From NCBI RefSeq assembly GCF_010015445.1, contig NC_053116.1, positions 8,139,585 through 8,203,584 of the forward strand: a stretch of 64,000 bases of DNA, written 5' to 3'. The stretch comes from Perca fluviatilis. Lineage: Eukaryota; Chordata; Actinopteri; Perciformes; Percidae. Position 1 is the first letter of the stretch, and each line of letters starts with the position of its first letter. A program made the translations under genes and the position numbers. The notes beneath the pieces are model-generated. The model saw only the letters and a program-made list of their open reading frames with translations. It had not been told where the DNA came from and made no database searches. Shown here piece by piece: positions 13,901 through 36,320 of the stretch.

Positions 13901-14840
13901 TAAGCTGGATCACGTGACTTCAGATAAAGGCTGTGTGGATACTGGGCTGTATCCAGGCAACTCCATATTCATTTCCTAGCAACGGTTAAATCTTGGGAGG
14001 AGGGCTTGGGGGGGTGGGGGGGGGGGGAGGGGTTGGGCGTCTGTGGATCTCTGTGGCCTACATGTCTCATCTCTGACACGGCAGTTTGACCTCTTTTGTC
14101 TATGATAGACTGAAAATAAAGTCTGAATACTGGGATTAAAAATCAAATGCTACTATTGCTCAATAAAATCCACAGCCATCAAGTTTTTAAATATGTGGAA
14201 TTATTGACTGCATGATATATAACTGCACCAAAATATAACTAAAGGCAAAGGTTGTCTGGACTTTTTTATACCTGGAAAAGGCCTTAAACTACTGATGACA
14301 TTTTGCATCAACTGCAGATGCATATTTCTTGATTAGGCAGAGGATTCATAATAACACACTTACACCAGCATGCCAATGTTTGTGTAAGATTTACATACAT
14401 TTGCGGTGTGGAAGGCAACCATGAGTTTGAAATTCAGGCAGATAGTTAGATGGTAATTAGTGTTATAATTTGGGGGTTTTGATGAGTTAGATTGCCTGGT
14501 TGATTTTGTACCACCAGTCATGTGTATTGTATGAGGCCAGCGAAAGATCAAAAGAAATAATCATTGTGACTATAGTTATAACAATGTGATATATTGTCAA
14601 ATTGCAGACTATTTTATGCTACTCTGTACTTTGATAAGTACACATTGTATCTTATCGCATCTATTCTATTACAGGCTGAAATTCTATGTTAATCTGGGTG
14701 GATTTATGTGATTATAATGTGGAAGTGCACACAAACTATTTGCCAGACTGGGCCTGTGTGGGTACCAGCATGCTCAAAATGAAGCAGCATTTTTCCTCAC
14801 AATAAAGAGGCACCATGCTGGACCCGGGTGTGGTCTTGGA
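10990..14840. other. Spacer between divergent tubulin copies 1 and 2
   Basis: No convincing gene. It holds AT-rich DNA, a CCT-rich tract (about 12376-12439), poly-G runs near 13287 and 14007, and short GC-rich patches near 11745-11960 and 12440-12560. It must contain the upstream control regions of the two divergent tubulin promoters, but I cannot point to specific sites. Confidence 0.6.
12376..12439. repeat. (CCT)n-rich tract
   Basis: Imperfect CCT/CTC triplet array. It generates Gly-rich and Arg-rich shadow reading frames on the minus strand that are not genes. Confidence 0.85.
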
Positions 14841-14848
14841 GCTGTTGA

Positions 14849-14898
14849 CCAATAGCGGCACAGCAGCCCACTGCGCCGGCGCTGCACTTGTATATATA
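14849..14898 (+). promoter_or_regulatory. CCAAT/TATA promoter of alpha-tubulin copy 2
   Basis: CCAAT at 14849-14853 and TATATATA at 14891-14898, about 120 bp before the ATG at 15013. The spacing fits a compact class II promoter with a 5' UTR of about 90 bp. Confidence 0.7.
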
Positions 14899-15012
14899 GC
14901 GCTCTCCATCCTTATGACCGCCATTATCTCTTACAGCGACCCCCTTACTGTCGAATTGTAAGATTCCCTGTCTCAGGGCTGCAACCCTCCACCTCGACTC
15001 CAACATAACAAA

Positions 15013-18096
<3,084 letters not shown>

Positions 18097-18150
18097 AAGG
18101 TGCTAGTCAAACAGGAAACCATTGATTTCATTCCTCAAATACATTCCAGA

Positions 18151-18196
18151 AATAAATGTTTGTTTATTAATTACCAGTTTGGCTGTTCAGAATAAA
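18151..18196 (+). terminator. Polyadenylation signals of alpha-tubulin copy 2
   Basis: AATAAA at 18151-18156 and again at 18191-18196, 55 and 95 bp after the stop codon. Both lie before the vestigial tail fragment, so that fragment would be excluded from transcripts using either site. Confidence 0.7.
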
Positions 18197-18205
18197 ACTC
18201 CTGTA

Positions 18206-18365
18206 GGGCCAGAGAGGACATCAGCATGTTGGAGTTTACTCATGCGAGGGTGAGGAAGAGGAGTATTTAAAATACTCCTAGTAAAGAACTAGTTAAACAG
18301 GAAAAGGCATTCAAAAACGAAATGTTTGTCTATAAATTATGAGTTTGGCTGTTCAGACTAAGCAA
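18206..18365 (+). pseudogene. Vestigial second alpha-tubulin C-terminal tail plus 3' UTR
   Basis: Starts GGCCAGAGAGGACAT, the codons for ARED in the last exon, then skips to GTTGGAGT and ends GAGGAAGAGGAGTATT (EEEY-like). It continues with a second version of the copy 2 3' UTR (TAGTTAAACAGGAAA, then GAGTTTGGCTGTTCAGA). It is a tandem duplication of the exon 4 end and UTR that has decayed and lost internal sequence. A matching relic follows copy 3. Confidence 0.75.
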
Positions 18366-19029
18366 TTCAAAAAATGTCAGTTTGACTCTCTTCTAAATAA
18401 ATTTCCTTAAACATATGAAGTTGTCTGTGTTGTGTTTTATTTTTTTTATTGGTTTAAGAATGAAAAATAACCTTTGAAACCTTAATTGAAAGTTTATTCT
18501 AGTTGATGTGATCAGATAAGGACATAGATCACAAATCGCTGTCCACCAATAAACATTACATGTCAAGTTTTGCATAATACACACAGTATCAACAGTGTTT
18601 AATCTTTGGATGTTAGTTTGTAGTTAAAACGACGGTCAGCCTATTTGAATTATGGCTTTTCCTCTACAGATTTGGTGTTTTTTTTTTTTTTTTTTTTATC
18701 AATTATGAGCTTTGATTTTATAAAGTAAATGATGCTCTGTAGTTGATATAAAGCTAAGATTTTAACAATGATGCATGTTAGCGTTTGATCTAGGGATGCA
18801 AATTATCAATTAATTCATTAATCATTAGTTGACTGACTTTATCGATTTAACGATTAACTGATAAGCGTCTTTTTTCCTGAGAATGTAAATTTCTCACGGT
18901 ATCAATAGTGTCTTTAACATAAAAAGCAAAATATTGCTTATATACTGAATAAAAATGCATGTTATATTGCTCAGTTGATGTTTTATTGTACAAGTTGGGA
19001 TACGGAACAGAGAATGGCATTTATATAGT

Positions 19030-19430
19030 TTAACAAAATAAATTATGCACAGCCTGGTTGAGTTTGTCAGCTAAATTATCAGCTGTATGTCTCTCTAACG
19101 TGAGAAGCACTGCTGACTTTACCTGCCAGTCGTTTCCAATGTAGTGGCAAGTGATTGTTATGTAGCTCTCTGTCGTCAGTGCCGTCCAACAATCCGTCGT
19201 CAGAGCCACATTAGCCGCGGCTAACTGTGTTTTTAGCTCAGCCTTCTTGTTTTTGTAGCGTGCTTCCAATTGGGTAATGGTCGCTCGAGAAGGGATATTA
19301 TATCCTGGCTCCATGTAGTGTAATAACTCCCGAAATTCCTCACCGTCAGTGGTGCTAATTGGCATCTAACTTTTTCGATCATGCCGCAAATCCTAATCCT
19401 AGTTAATGCACTAGTGCACCTGCCACTCAA
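19030..19430 (-). pseudogene. hAT-type transposase fragment (ZBED-like)
   Basis: The minus strand encodes about 110 residues including RATITQLEARY, ALTTDCWTALTTESYITIT and ERHTADNLADKL. These match the conserved middle of fish hAT/ZBED transposases (the TTDCWT...Y..T motif). Upstream N-terminal sequence is frameshifted (CGMIEKV region) and the C-terminal dimerisation domain is missing. A dead relic. Confidence 0.8.
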
Positions 19431-19458
19431 AATGCTTCAAAGTTAACCCTTGTTTTCC

Positions 19459-20330
19459 TTAAAGCGTAACTCTCCCCAAAATGCAACCTAGGTTCTTTTT
19501 GTGAATATACCCGAGTCAAACCTTCGTTTAAAAGCATATTTAGGACGGAGTTGCCACTTTTAAGATTTACCGTATTATCGTTTTTCGGCCAAATGGCCTT
19601 TTGAATGGGAGTGCTAGGGGCACTACAATGATAGCATCAAAATCTGATATTTTTTAAAACACTAAGAAGGCTCGACACAACATGAAACTCTGCCCCAATC
19701 ACCAGGGGCTCTACATATGAACTCGAGCATTGAGTTTGTGTACCCAGAGTTTACTAAAAAGAAAGGTTTTGAACGACTCACTTTAGCAGTTGTTGTTTAC
19801 ACTATCCGCCATCTTGTCAGTCAAAAAGTGTTGATCTCCTAATGCAAATGAGCGGACTCCATAGGAGGAAATGTCATTCTTATATGAGGCTCCTTTTTCA
19901 ACTACAAGGTCAATATTGTTTTTCACTAATGACAAAACAACAAATTATCCGTGCATTTATATGGAACTAAGCTTTAGGAGCTTTCCATCTTTACTCTCCT
20001 CCCTCGACTATTTTTGACTGGCTAGATGGACGGCGACCGGAAAAACCAACTCTGTGTACACAAACAATGTTCTCAATACTCGAGTTCATGTGTAGAGCCC
20101 CTGGTGATACTTCGAGCAAAGATTCATGTTGTGGCGAGCCTTATTAAAAATAGAAATAAAATAAATAAAAATAGCGATTTTGATGCTATCATTGTAGTGC
20201 CCCCATTTGATCGAAAACGAAAATACGGCAAATCTTATAAGTGGCGTTTCTGTCCTAAATGTTCTTTTAAACGAAAGTTTTGACTCGGGTACATTCACAA
20301 AAAGATTTTTTGCCGAGAGTTACGCTTTAA
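19459..20330. mobile_element. TTAA-bounded foldback element, 0.87 kb
   Basis: The left end TTAAAGCGTAACTCTC is mirrored by the right end GAGAGTTACGCTTTAA. The inverted arms extend inward (ACCCGAGTCAAA / TTTTGACTCGGGT; GATAGCATCAAAATC / GATTTTGATGCTATC; CACCAGGGGCTCTACA / TGTAGAGCCCCTGGTG). No transposase. TTAA at both edges fits a piggyBac-type target site. Confidence 0.85.
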
Positions 20331-21219
20331 AGGATGAGACTGGAACTTTTAAATGTCCACCTGCACTATTAGGTCATCACACCATCTCAGGACACATCAG
20401 CATCTGTCCTCTACAGAGACAATCGAAAATCTACTCTAATTAAACAAGAGTAAATTAAAAAAGTACTCACATTGAATTATATAGAGTACTCAAGTTAGTT
20501 ACTCGCAAAAAACAATTGAGACACAGCCAGTGAAGTGATCCCGACTGGTCCTGGCTAACGCCGCCATTTTAATACGCAATAACTGCTAACGTTACCGGAA
20601 GACCAGGTAAGTGGGCCACGGCTGTTTACAACCACCGATGACAGAAACTACAAGTTTGAATTCCTCATAATGGAAACATGCAATTTAACTTTGCTAAAAC
20701 AACCGTGAAGCCTGTTCAGTGGCCGTAGCTGACCAACGGTGAGTCATTTTAAGCCAAGAAAGGGTAAGTCACTATTTATAAACTAGCAGGATTAGCAACA
20801 GTATAGTATGTATAGGCATGTACAGTATGAACTTATGAGTGCTGTGCTGGTTCAACAGGAAAGACGATCGAATGTTCCTTCTAAAAAAACACGTTCGAAA
20901 GATTGGAACTATTTTTGTACATTATGTCCATAGTATGGCAAACGTACAACAAGATATACTGTACATAACTACTTGTGTAATGTTATATTTTATGGTATAT
21001 TTATTACAACAATAACATGTCTTTTAAAAGATCTACATACCTCCATTTTATAAAATAAACTAACGTTAATAAGCTAATATCCTATACCGTGAAATTTAAT
21101 ATAAAGACCTCTCTCTCTGCACCGTCTACACCGCTAAACAATTAGCTCCCAGTCTAGTCATTGTTTCTCATCGTTTAATGCTTATTTGCATAAACGATGG
21201 ATGTATGAAGAGAACCCAG

Positions 21220-22260
21220 GAGATGTAATCATGATGTCGTGCTACTAGCTAAACGCCTCTTCAACATTGCGTGGAGGTTTTGGACTGTGCCTAAGGAGTC
21301 CGAAGGCAGTCCAGGGTGATGGTTCCCCTGTTCAAAAAGGGGGACCAGAGGGTGTGTGCCAATTGCAGGGGTATTACACTTCTCAGCCTCCTTAGTAAAG
21401 TCTACTCCAAGGTGGCCGATAGTCAAACCTCAGATTGAAGAGGTACAATGCGGATTCCGACCTGGTCATGGAACAATGGACCAGCTCTTCACTCTCACAA
21501 GGATCCTGGAGGGGGGCCTGTGTTTTGTGGATCTTGAGAAGGCGTATGATCGGGTCCCTCTGGAGATATTGTGGAAGGTCTTGCGGGAGTATGGGGCTCC
21601 CTTCTCAGGGCCATCCAATCTCTGTACGGTTTCTCGGCAGTAGGTCGAACTCGTTTCAGGTCCTGTTTGTGATATTCATGGGCAGGATATCGAGGCGTAG
21701 TCGTGGTGGGGAGGGGTTGCAGTTCGGTGGACTGGGGATCTCATCGCTGCTTTTTGCAGATGATGTGGTCCTGTTGGCATCATCGGCCTGTGACCTTCAG
21801 CACTCACTGGATTATTTTGTGGCCGAGTGTGAAGCGGCTGGGATGAGGATCAGCACCTCTAAATCTGAGGCTGGGAATGAGTCCTAAACCCAAGTGAAGG
21901 AGTTCAAGTACCTTGGGGTCTTGTTCGCGAGTGAGGGGACGATGGAGTGGGAGATTGGCAGAAGAATGGGTGCAGCGGGGGCGGTATTACACTCACTTTA
22001 TCGCACCGTTGTGACGAATAGAGAGCTGAGCCAGAAGGCAAAGCTCTCGATCTACTGGTCAGTTTTCATTCCTAACCTCACCTATGGTCATGAAGGCTGG
22101 GTCATGACCGAAAGACGTTGCAATTCCACTGTTGGCCGCTAAGCTCATGGTTTCATCAAAGCATGCCGTTGTTCCTGGGGGCTTGAACCTAACAGTACCT
22201 TGCAGTGGGCCGTTGGGTCCCTCCGCTCCTATAGCAGGGATACATGAAGAGACATGATGG
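21220..22260 (+). pseudogene. Non-LTR retrotransposon reverse-transcriptase remnant
   Basis: Broken reading frames encode RT motifs in the right order: CGFRPGHGTMDQLFTL, CFVDLEKAYDRVPLEIL, RISRRSRGGEGLQFG, the catalytic LLFADDVVLLASS, CEAAGMRISTSKSEA, EFKYLGVLFASEG, and RELSQKAKLSIYWSVF then LTYGHEGW. Several frameshifts and stops interrupt it. It is a 5'-truncated, inactive copy of a common fish LINE; I do not assign the clade. The flanks 20335-21200 show no gene. Confidence 0.85.
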
Positions 22261-22749
22261 AGAGTTATTTCCTCTCACGCAGGCGCAGAACGTAGGCGGT
22301 AGTTTCTTAAACGTAAGACGACAAGCCTTAGTTGGTATGTTTAAATTTTGTTCCACATGCCTCAGTTAAGTTTAAATTTTTTTAATTTTAGCCCAACCAC
22401 TAAGTTGCAGTGCATTGATCTCTCTGGGCCACAGTACTATACTGTTGATAATACTGCCAGTTTATTAATGCTTTTGTCATGAATTAAGTTGTAAGTCACA
22501 TATAATTGTTTGATATTTTGAACAAATTGCCTTCTCTGCAATCCAAGTTTGATGCTTAACAAATATGCGCACTGCAATAATGCAATAAAACCACCAGATC
22601 CAATTTGGAGAATAAACCCATCTTTCGCTCTGTATAGGTTGTTACATACTAAACCATCATTTAATTGTTACTTTTTATTTGAGAATCTGATATTTCATTT
22701 GGAGAAGCAGGCTAATGACTTTATGATCCCGTTCAAACCCTGATAATCA

Positions 22750-23270
22750 CTATGTTTACATGCACATGATATCAAGTTTTTTGCCCTTATTTCCAAAAAG
22801 ACAATATTCCAACTAAGCTGCAAAACACGATTTTTGTGTTTGCGCATATCCAAAAACCTGTTGATATCCATGTCTTTGGTAATGTTTAAAGTAGCTGTGT
22901 TTTTCCTTATTATTGGGTCTGTAGCCTTGCAAACTGTTAGCTAGTTGGTTTGTGTACAGCAACCATAGCAACGCACAGACCTGACCATAAGCCGTAAACA
23001 GGCAAGAGGCCGTAAACTGGGCGTAAACTGTGGTAAAACCCTGAACTGAGATGCATTTTCCAAATGCGCTGTTTACATGTCCAAAGAATGCCTCTAAAAC
23101 CTGAATACCGGAATATCCCACGTCTTAATCGGAAAATGCTATAGTCGAAAAAAGGCCTTATTCGGAATATCCATCCGGAATATGCTGTTTACATGACCTG
23201 TATCAAATTCTGAATATTATCATATTTTGAATAGTTGGTACTTTGAATATTGGTGTGCATGTAAACATAC
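22750..23270. mobile_element. Inverted-terminal element with TGTTTACATGCA ends
   Basis: The left TATGTTTACATGCACA is the inverse of the right GTGTGCATGTAAACATA. Internal blocks also pair (TTTTGCCCTTATT near the left, AAAAGGCCTTATTCGGAAT toward the right). A shorter member of the same family is at 45590-45773. Confidence 0.7.
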
Positions 23271-23332
23271 TCACTGATACACACTAGTGACAGATTTGAG
23301 GGTAAATGAGGAAAACCCAAGGTTAAAGGGAT

Positions 23333-24658
23333 ACTTCACCGATTTAGCATTAAGCTTTGTATCAGTAGAAACCCGGTAGTATTTTCGAATGACCATGCTT
23401 CCCTCCCTCATGTCCCCCTGAGACGAGAGATTTCTGTATTATGGGTCTGGAAAAAAAATCTTCTGATGACAGAAAACGACGATTTTTGCGTCATCGGAAG
23501 ATTTTTTGCCCAGAGGCAATGGACTACAGCCAGTAGCAGGAGCTACTTCCGCATGTTTTCAACCCGCCCATAGGGGGTTGGACTATCGTCTTTACACAAA
23601 GCTTTCCGAAGCAAAATGAACGTCAGCCATCTTGAAGCTTCGCTAAACTGGCTTTCGTCTTTTCAGTAGCAAACTTTTACAACAATTATGTGCATTCAAA
23701 CTACCGCACGTGGACCGCCGGGATACATTGGTACAGATCGTAGAATATGCAGGACACTTTATTACAGACGGAATACTTGACACACGAGTAGCTTCGCCTG
23801 CAACAGAGACCAGCCTTCGGTGTCGCCCGATGCCGCTAGCCGGGGGAAAGGGACCTCGACAGTGGTGTGCAGGAGTTCGAGGCGAGCTAGGTGGAAAGCT
23901 AACGCTAGCCGGCCACCTGATCCGTCAATCCTGCTTGCAAGTGTCCGCTCATTAGACAACAAACTGGACTACATCCAACTTCAAAGAAAAAACCAAAGCG
24001 AGTTCAGAGACTGCTGTGTTTTTGTTGTTGTGGAAATATGGCTGAACAGCAGTGTACCGGACTGTCCAGCTACCAGGCCTGCTGCTCTGTCGCCGGGTAA
24101 GACTAGTGGAGGTGGGCTGTGTTAACACGGACTGGTGCAGAAATGGGTTGCTTGGATCCAACTAACTGCTGGTGGAGTTTGTGACTGTTAAATGCCGACC
24201 ATTGTACATTCCACACAAATTTACGGCTGTTTACAGCCCACCGAGCGCTAATGCTAGTATGAGTTAGCTGAACTTTACGAAGCCTATAATGTGTGTGCAC
24301 TAAATATAGCCGGTTTCGAATGTCGTTTTTATATATTTTAAATGTGTAACACCACTTGAGCCACGGTGAAACATTTAGTGTATATGGCTGAAATGACAAT
24401 AAAACACACTTGAGTTGAGTTGACCGTCTCGCTGTCTGTCTGTAAACGGTAGGCGTGGCTTGGAAATGGACTCTAAAGCAGCGAAGCAAGTGCATTCTGG
24501 GATTTGTTCTTTCATCCACATGAGCCAAAAACGCATTTTCTGGCTTTTCTCGGCATAGAAGGCACCAATTTCTAAAAAAACTAATTTCACATTTCTACTA
24601 CATAAGTGACCCAATTTAAAGATATATTCAGCTTTCCAACGGTGAAATAGCCCTTTAA
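23333..24658. mobile_element. TTAA-bounded composite element
   Basis: The left TTAAAGGGATACTTCACCG and right CGGTGAAATAGCCCTTTAA are inverted relatives with TTAA at both edges. Inside is a LINE piece (23700-24420), so this is probably a MITE containing a later LINE insertion. Confidence 0.65.
23810..24420 (+). mobile_element. LINE fragment: endonuclease N-terminus plus 3' tail
   Basis: Encodes PSILLASVRSLDNKLDYIQ, RDCCVFVVVEIWLN and SSVPDC, the start of an APE-type endonuclease in L2-like fish LINEs (usually SILLANVRSL and FTETWLN). It ends about 24420 with the LINE-tail-like TGAAATGACAATAAAACACA. The central RT is absent, so it is internally deleted. Confidence 0.7.
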
Positions 24659-24900
24659 ATCGATAGATCCACCTCTTTTAAGAACTAAATCATTGATTTT
24701 AAATTTCAAGATTTAAAAGTAGAATATAAATACTGTTGGTAATGTAATGTTTATTGGTGCAGCAATTTGCCAAACTGACTTATCAGTACACATAAAAATA
24801 AAAAAATAAACTCAGACTGAAGGATGTTTTTCATTCTTACACCCACCAAAAAACAAACAAAAAAAAAAAAAAACAACAGACAACTTTTTGTTACAGGAAA

Positions 24901-25075
24901 TTTATTTCAAACCAACTTAACATTTTTTTGGAATGACAATTTCAGTGGAATGCATTTAATTTGAAGCAACAGTTTCCTGTTTAACTAGTGCTTTGTCCCT
25001 TTCAATAATCCTCTTCATCACCCTTGAATGAACTCCAAACCAACAACCTGCCTATGTCCTCTCTGGCCCTTCCTA
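24901..25075 (-). pseudogene. Vestigial alpha-tubulin tail downstream of copy 3
   Basis: On the gene strand: GGGCCAGAGAGGACAT, then GTTTGGAGTTCATTCAAGGG, GATGAAGAGGATTATTGAAA, then CTAGTTAAACAGGAAAC and AATAAA at 24906-24901. This is the counterpart of the relic after copy 2. Here the first normal AATAAA of the copy 3 UTR is degraded, so the relic may be transcribed inside the copy 3 3' UTR. Confidence 0.75.
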
Positions 25076-25197
25076 TCACATTAACTTAACATTATCAGTT
25101 TCATTTTGAACAGCCAAGCTGGAAGTGAATAGACAAACATTTTTTGGAACGTATTTGAGGAATGAAATTAAATTGTTTCCTGTTTAACTAGCACCTT

Positions 25198-30018
<4,821 letters not shown>

Positions 30019-30139
30019 GTTTCCTGACGCTGCTTCTAAAGGGCTTGAAATAAGGATAAAGAGACTGATTATACTCTCTCACAACTGCGCTTCTAGGAGG
30101 GCTGTGTGAGACGCTAGCGCTGGTTTTTAAGGCGGGGCG

Positions 30140-30226
30140 TTTTATACTCGCCTTGCAAGCAAGTAAGAGCAGCTGAATCCGATTGGTCGAGGGTCACGAG
30201 AGTCACAAGAGCCTCTTTCCTATTGG
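30140..30226 (-). promoter_or_regulatory. TATA and CCAAT boxes of alpha-tubulin copy 3
   Basis: TATAAAA on the gene strand at 30146-30140, beside a GC-rich GCCCCGCC block, with inverted CCAAT boxes (ATTGG) at 30182-30186 and 30222-30226. The TATA box is 122 bp from the ATG. The arrangement parallels copies 2 and 6. Confidence 0.75.
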
Positions 30227-31169
30227 TTAAACGAAAAAACATTGATGTGCATTGCAGGTGCACGGTTACTGCAGAGAGCAAAATGGCGAGACTGCGCAAC
30301 TTGCAAGTCATCCTGTATCTTGTCACGTGGGTTTCACCCCATGGTTTCACCCGGTTTCACCCTGCCCTGCCTCTTGGGGAGACAGACATCCATGGGAGAC
30401 TGGCGGTTGGTCCTGAATGTATCGATTCTGATGGAAGAAGTGAACGTGAACACAGATTATGACCGATTATTTCGCCCCATTGTCACCAAAGGAAACATTG
30501 TACTCATTTTTTCACCCACCGCATATCTCCCGAACATTCTGACACAAAAAATGCCATTTTCCAGACGGTCAAATCAGGAGTAAATTGACTTTGTTCGAGA
30601 TCTGTTTCAGTCGCGGCAACAAACTCTCGCGAGATCTGGCATCAGCTAAGCTAGTAACAGAGAGTCTTTGGCTATAACATCATGGATATATAGTTGTTCT
30701 ATATCTACGGCTAACGTAATCTAACTTTAATATGTTATGTTAGCAAAATAAAATATGAATACATTATCCAAATATAACTTTTCATCCATCCAAGTGAGGT
30801 TCACTACACTTCCAAACACATAGGAGACAGGAAGTGTGTGCCATTTTCTTTTATTATAGCATATTACTTCATTAAAGGCAATATCATAGGACATACAAAG
30901 ACTCACAAACTACAACACTGACAACACAAGGCCGAGGCAAAGAGAACAACAAAGCTTTTCATTCAAAAGTCTAAAGCAAAGCACCAAATTCGATCCTAGA
31001 TGCTCCAAAATCAGCCCTGCAAGGTCACAAAGGTTGCATTTAATATCACAGTCCTCGTAGTGTTCTTTGAATGTTTTATGGCATCAGCATATTAATCAAA
31101 TTCACTCTTAAAAACACGAAAGATGTGGTATTTAGCAAGTCAAAATAAAAGATGTATTATAACATATTT

Positions 31170-31925
31170 TCCTTCATTTCTTCACCTTAAAATCAAACAC
31201 ACCAAAGAAAACATCCTTAAAAGAGTTTGCTATCATAATGGAAGCCATTCCCAAAGGTGTGACAATGTTATTTAATGACACCATAATAGGAAAAAAAATA
31301 TATATGTCTTTTATCCAGCTCTTCAATCTGGAACAGAAGGATTGGGTCCCTCTTTCAGAAAGACATTGTCACCAGACCATATGTAACCCATTACTAGGGA
31401 AGGGTCATTGTTAATAAATGTCCAGTGGAACATTGTTTGGACCTTATCTCCAAGATATTTATCACACACAAACCTCGAGACGTCTGTTTCAAACTTCTCC
31501 AACGGTGCTAACCATGCAAAACATTATTTGTAAAGACTATGAAAAGACATTGATATGAATTGCTCTTTCTGTGGACTTGATCGTGAAACAACCATATACT
31601 TGTTTTGGAGCTGTCCTTGTAGACCCACTTGTTATTTTTTTACCGAGTATATCTGTTATAACATTTCTGCTCATTTTTCATTATTGTACAAAGATGTGTT
31701 TTTGGGGTTTTTTATGATGTCTGCATTTCAAAACAAAAACAGTATTATATTACACATATTTGTATTATCTTAGCACAATTTTTACATTCACAAAAGTAAA
31801 ATCTGTAACAAGAAAAACTTTATTTAGAGCTTTTTTTTCATGATATACTTTATTTACCATTTATAACCCCAATATGTCTATTGTTGTTTGTCATTGCACT
31901 TGTTTCGCAATAAAGAAAAAAAAAA
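31170..31925 (+). mobile_element. L1-like LINE 3' end
   Basis: 5'-truncated ORF2 C-terminus with frame breaks: EAIPKGVTMLF, NPLLGKGSLLINVQWNIV, the Cys-His-like CSFCGLDRETTIYLFWSCP, and ISAHFSLLYKDVFLGFF. It ends in AATAAAG plus an A tract at 31910-31925. Typical of fish L1-type elements. The flanks 30590-31160 and 31930-32520 show no gene. Confidence 0.7.
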
Positions 31926-32529
31926 AGCCAGTTGCAGTCACAACCCTTTCCGACCTGGTTTTGACCCTTTCTTCTCACCCAGCACTACCACCAGAGGTCT
32001 CCGTTTATTTCTTTTAATTTATATTTGAATCACTGAGAAGTTCATCTCTCTCATCCTAAATTGCAGACAATTAAACTAATCTAAATTAAGGGATGGACTA
32101 CAATCAACACCATTATGTTTCTTACTAAATTATACCAAATTGAATCCCTGGTAGCCAAATATGTATTAAAGGAAAACATGACAAAAATACATTAGAGAGT
32201 CCCCTTGTTGGTGACCAGTTCCTCCATATTCGTTATTTGAATTTCTTCTATTAATCTTCATTCAGAGTCTTGCATATCCTGTTTTAACATGAAAACTTCA
32301 ATCATAAAGGCTTTTAGTCATATGTCATATATATTTTTTCTTCTTCTACAAGAAAAGCTAATGTGAATTATAATCGCACTGGGTTAGGGTTAGTCATTAA
32401 AACATTAACACACATATCATCTAACAAAAGAATGCTTCAGTCTGAATTTAATCGCACAAAATTGCACAAGGCTATGTGACCATGTTGTTTTATATTAACA
32501 AGGGTGTTAGGCAGCTATTTGGCTCTCTA

Positions 32530-35405
<2,876 letters not shown>

Positions 35406-35699
35406 AAATAAAAACTCCTACTCATTCTGTCGCAGTGTTTCACATCCAAAGGTATGGTGTTAAAACAGTCCCAAAAGTATTCGCAGCTTGTAAAGCACAA
35501 TGCACAAATAAATACAGCGTGATTTGTGTCCGTGAACATTTAGCTGTGTCTGTGCCTCTAATTTGTAACTCGTTTATAATAATTTGTACATCAATTTCGA
35601 TGGAAATGTATTTGTCAATCTCAGCTGATTGTGTGGAATCTTTTGAGAATTTGTAACCTGTAGGTAGCTTTGACTATAATGGGCAAGATTTTTTGTTTT

Positions 35700-35860
35700 C
35701 CTATGATGGCGAACGCATGTCCTGCCCTACTCTGCCTTTGATTGGCTTACCATGACATTCTTACCCTTACCCTAACCAATCCAACTCTTCTTGCCTAAAC
35801 CTAACCAATCCAACCAGAGCAGGCAACAACTATCCAATCCTTTGCCAAGTTCGCCTTGCA
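35700..35860. mobile_element. Short repeat related to the element at 15.7 kb
   Basis: Shares CTATGATGGCGAACGCATGTCC, TTTGATTGGCTTACC and CTTGCCTAAACCTAACCAAT-type words with 15705-15905. Its right terminus is less well preserved. Confidence 0.55.
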
Positions 35861-36063
35861 AGATCATTTTTTGGCCTTCAGTAGATGGCGGTAATGCAAC
35901 ATTTATGGATGCCAACTGTTAAACTATACAGAAAAAGAAGAATTTGCCTTCAATGTGCTCTCAGGCATTAATTGGCTTGACGTTTCTCTGATATTATTAG
36001 GATTTTGTCGTCATTTAAATTACATTTAGGCCCTATGTTTTCAGCACCATTGTTGTAGTGTCT

Positions 36064-36125
36064 TTGCAGTTTGCTTTGTGTTATTATGCTTTGTGTTATC
36101 ATGCTTTGTGTTATTATGCTTTGTG
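36064..36125. repeat. 15-bp tandem repeat, four copies
   Basis: Unit ATGCTTTGTGTTATT repeated about four times with one T-to-C change. It lies in the spacer between copies 4 and 5. Confidence 0.85.
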
Positions 36126-36320
36126 TTATTATGGCACCAGTTAACAGTTTGCTACTTTTTGGAGCGTAGGCTACTAACATTAATGTTAGCTGATTGTTAG
36201 CTTGAACAGTGGGCCTTGCTAATGTTAAAGTCAGCCCTGTAACATTACCTATTGAAGCAACGTTAACTTAGTGGGGCATATTAAGGAAAATGGGGGTTGC
36301 CTAGTCTTTGTATGGATTGG

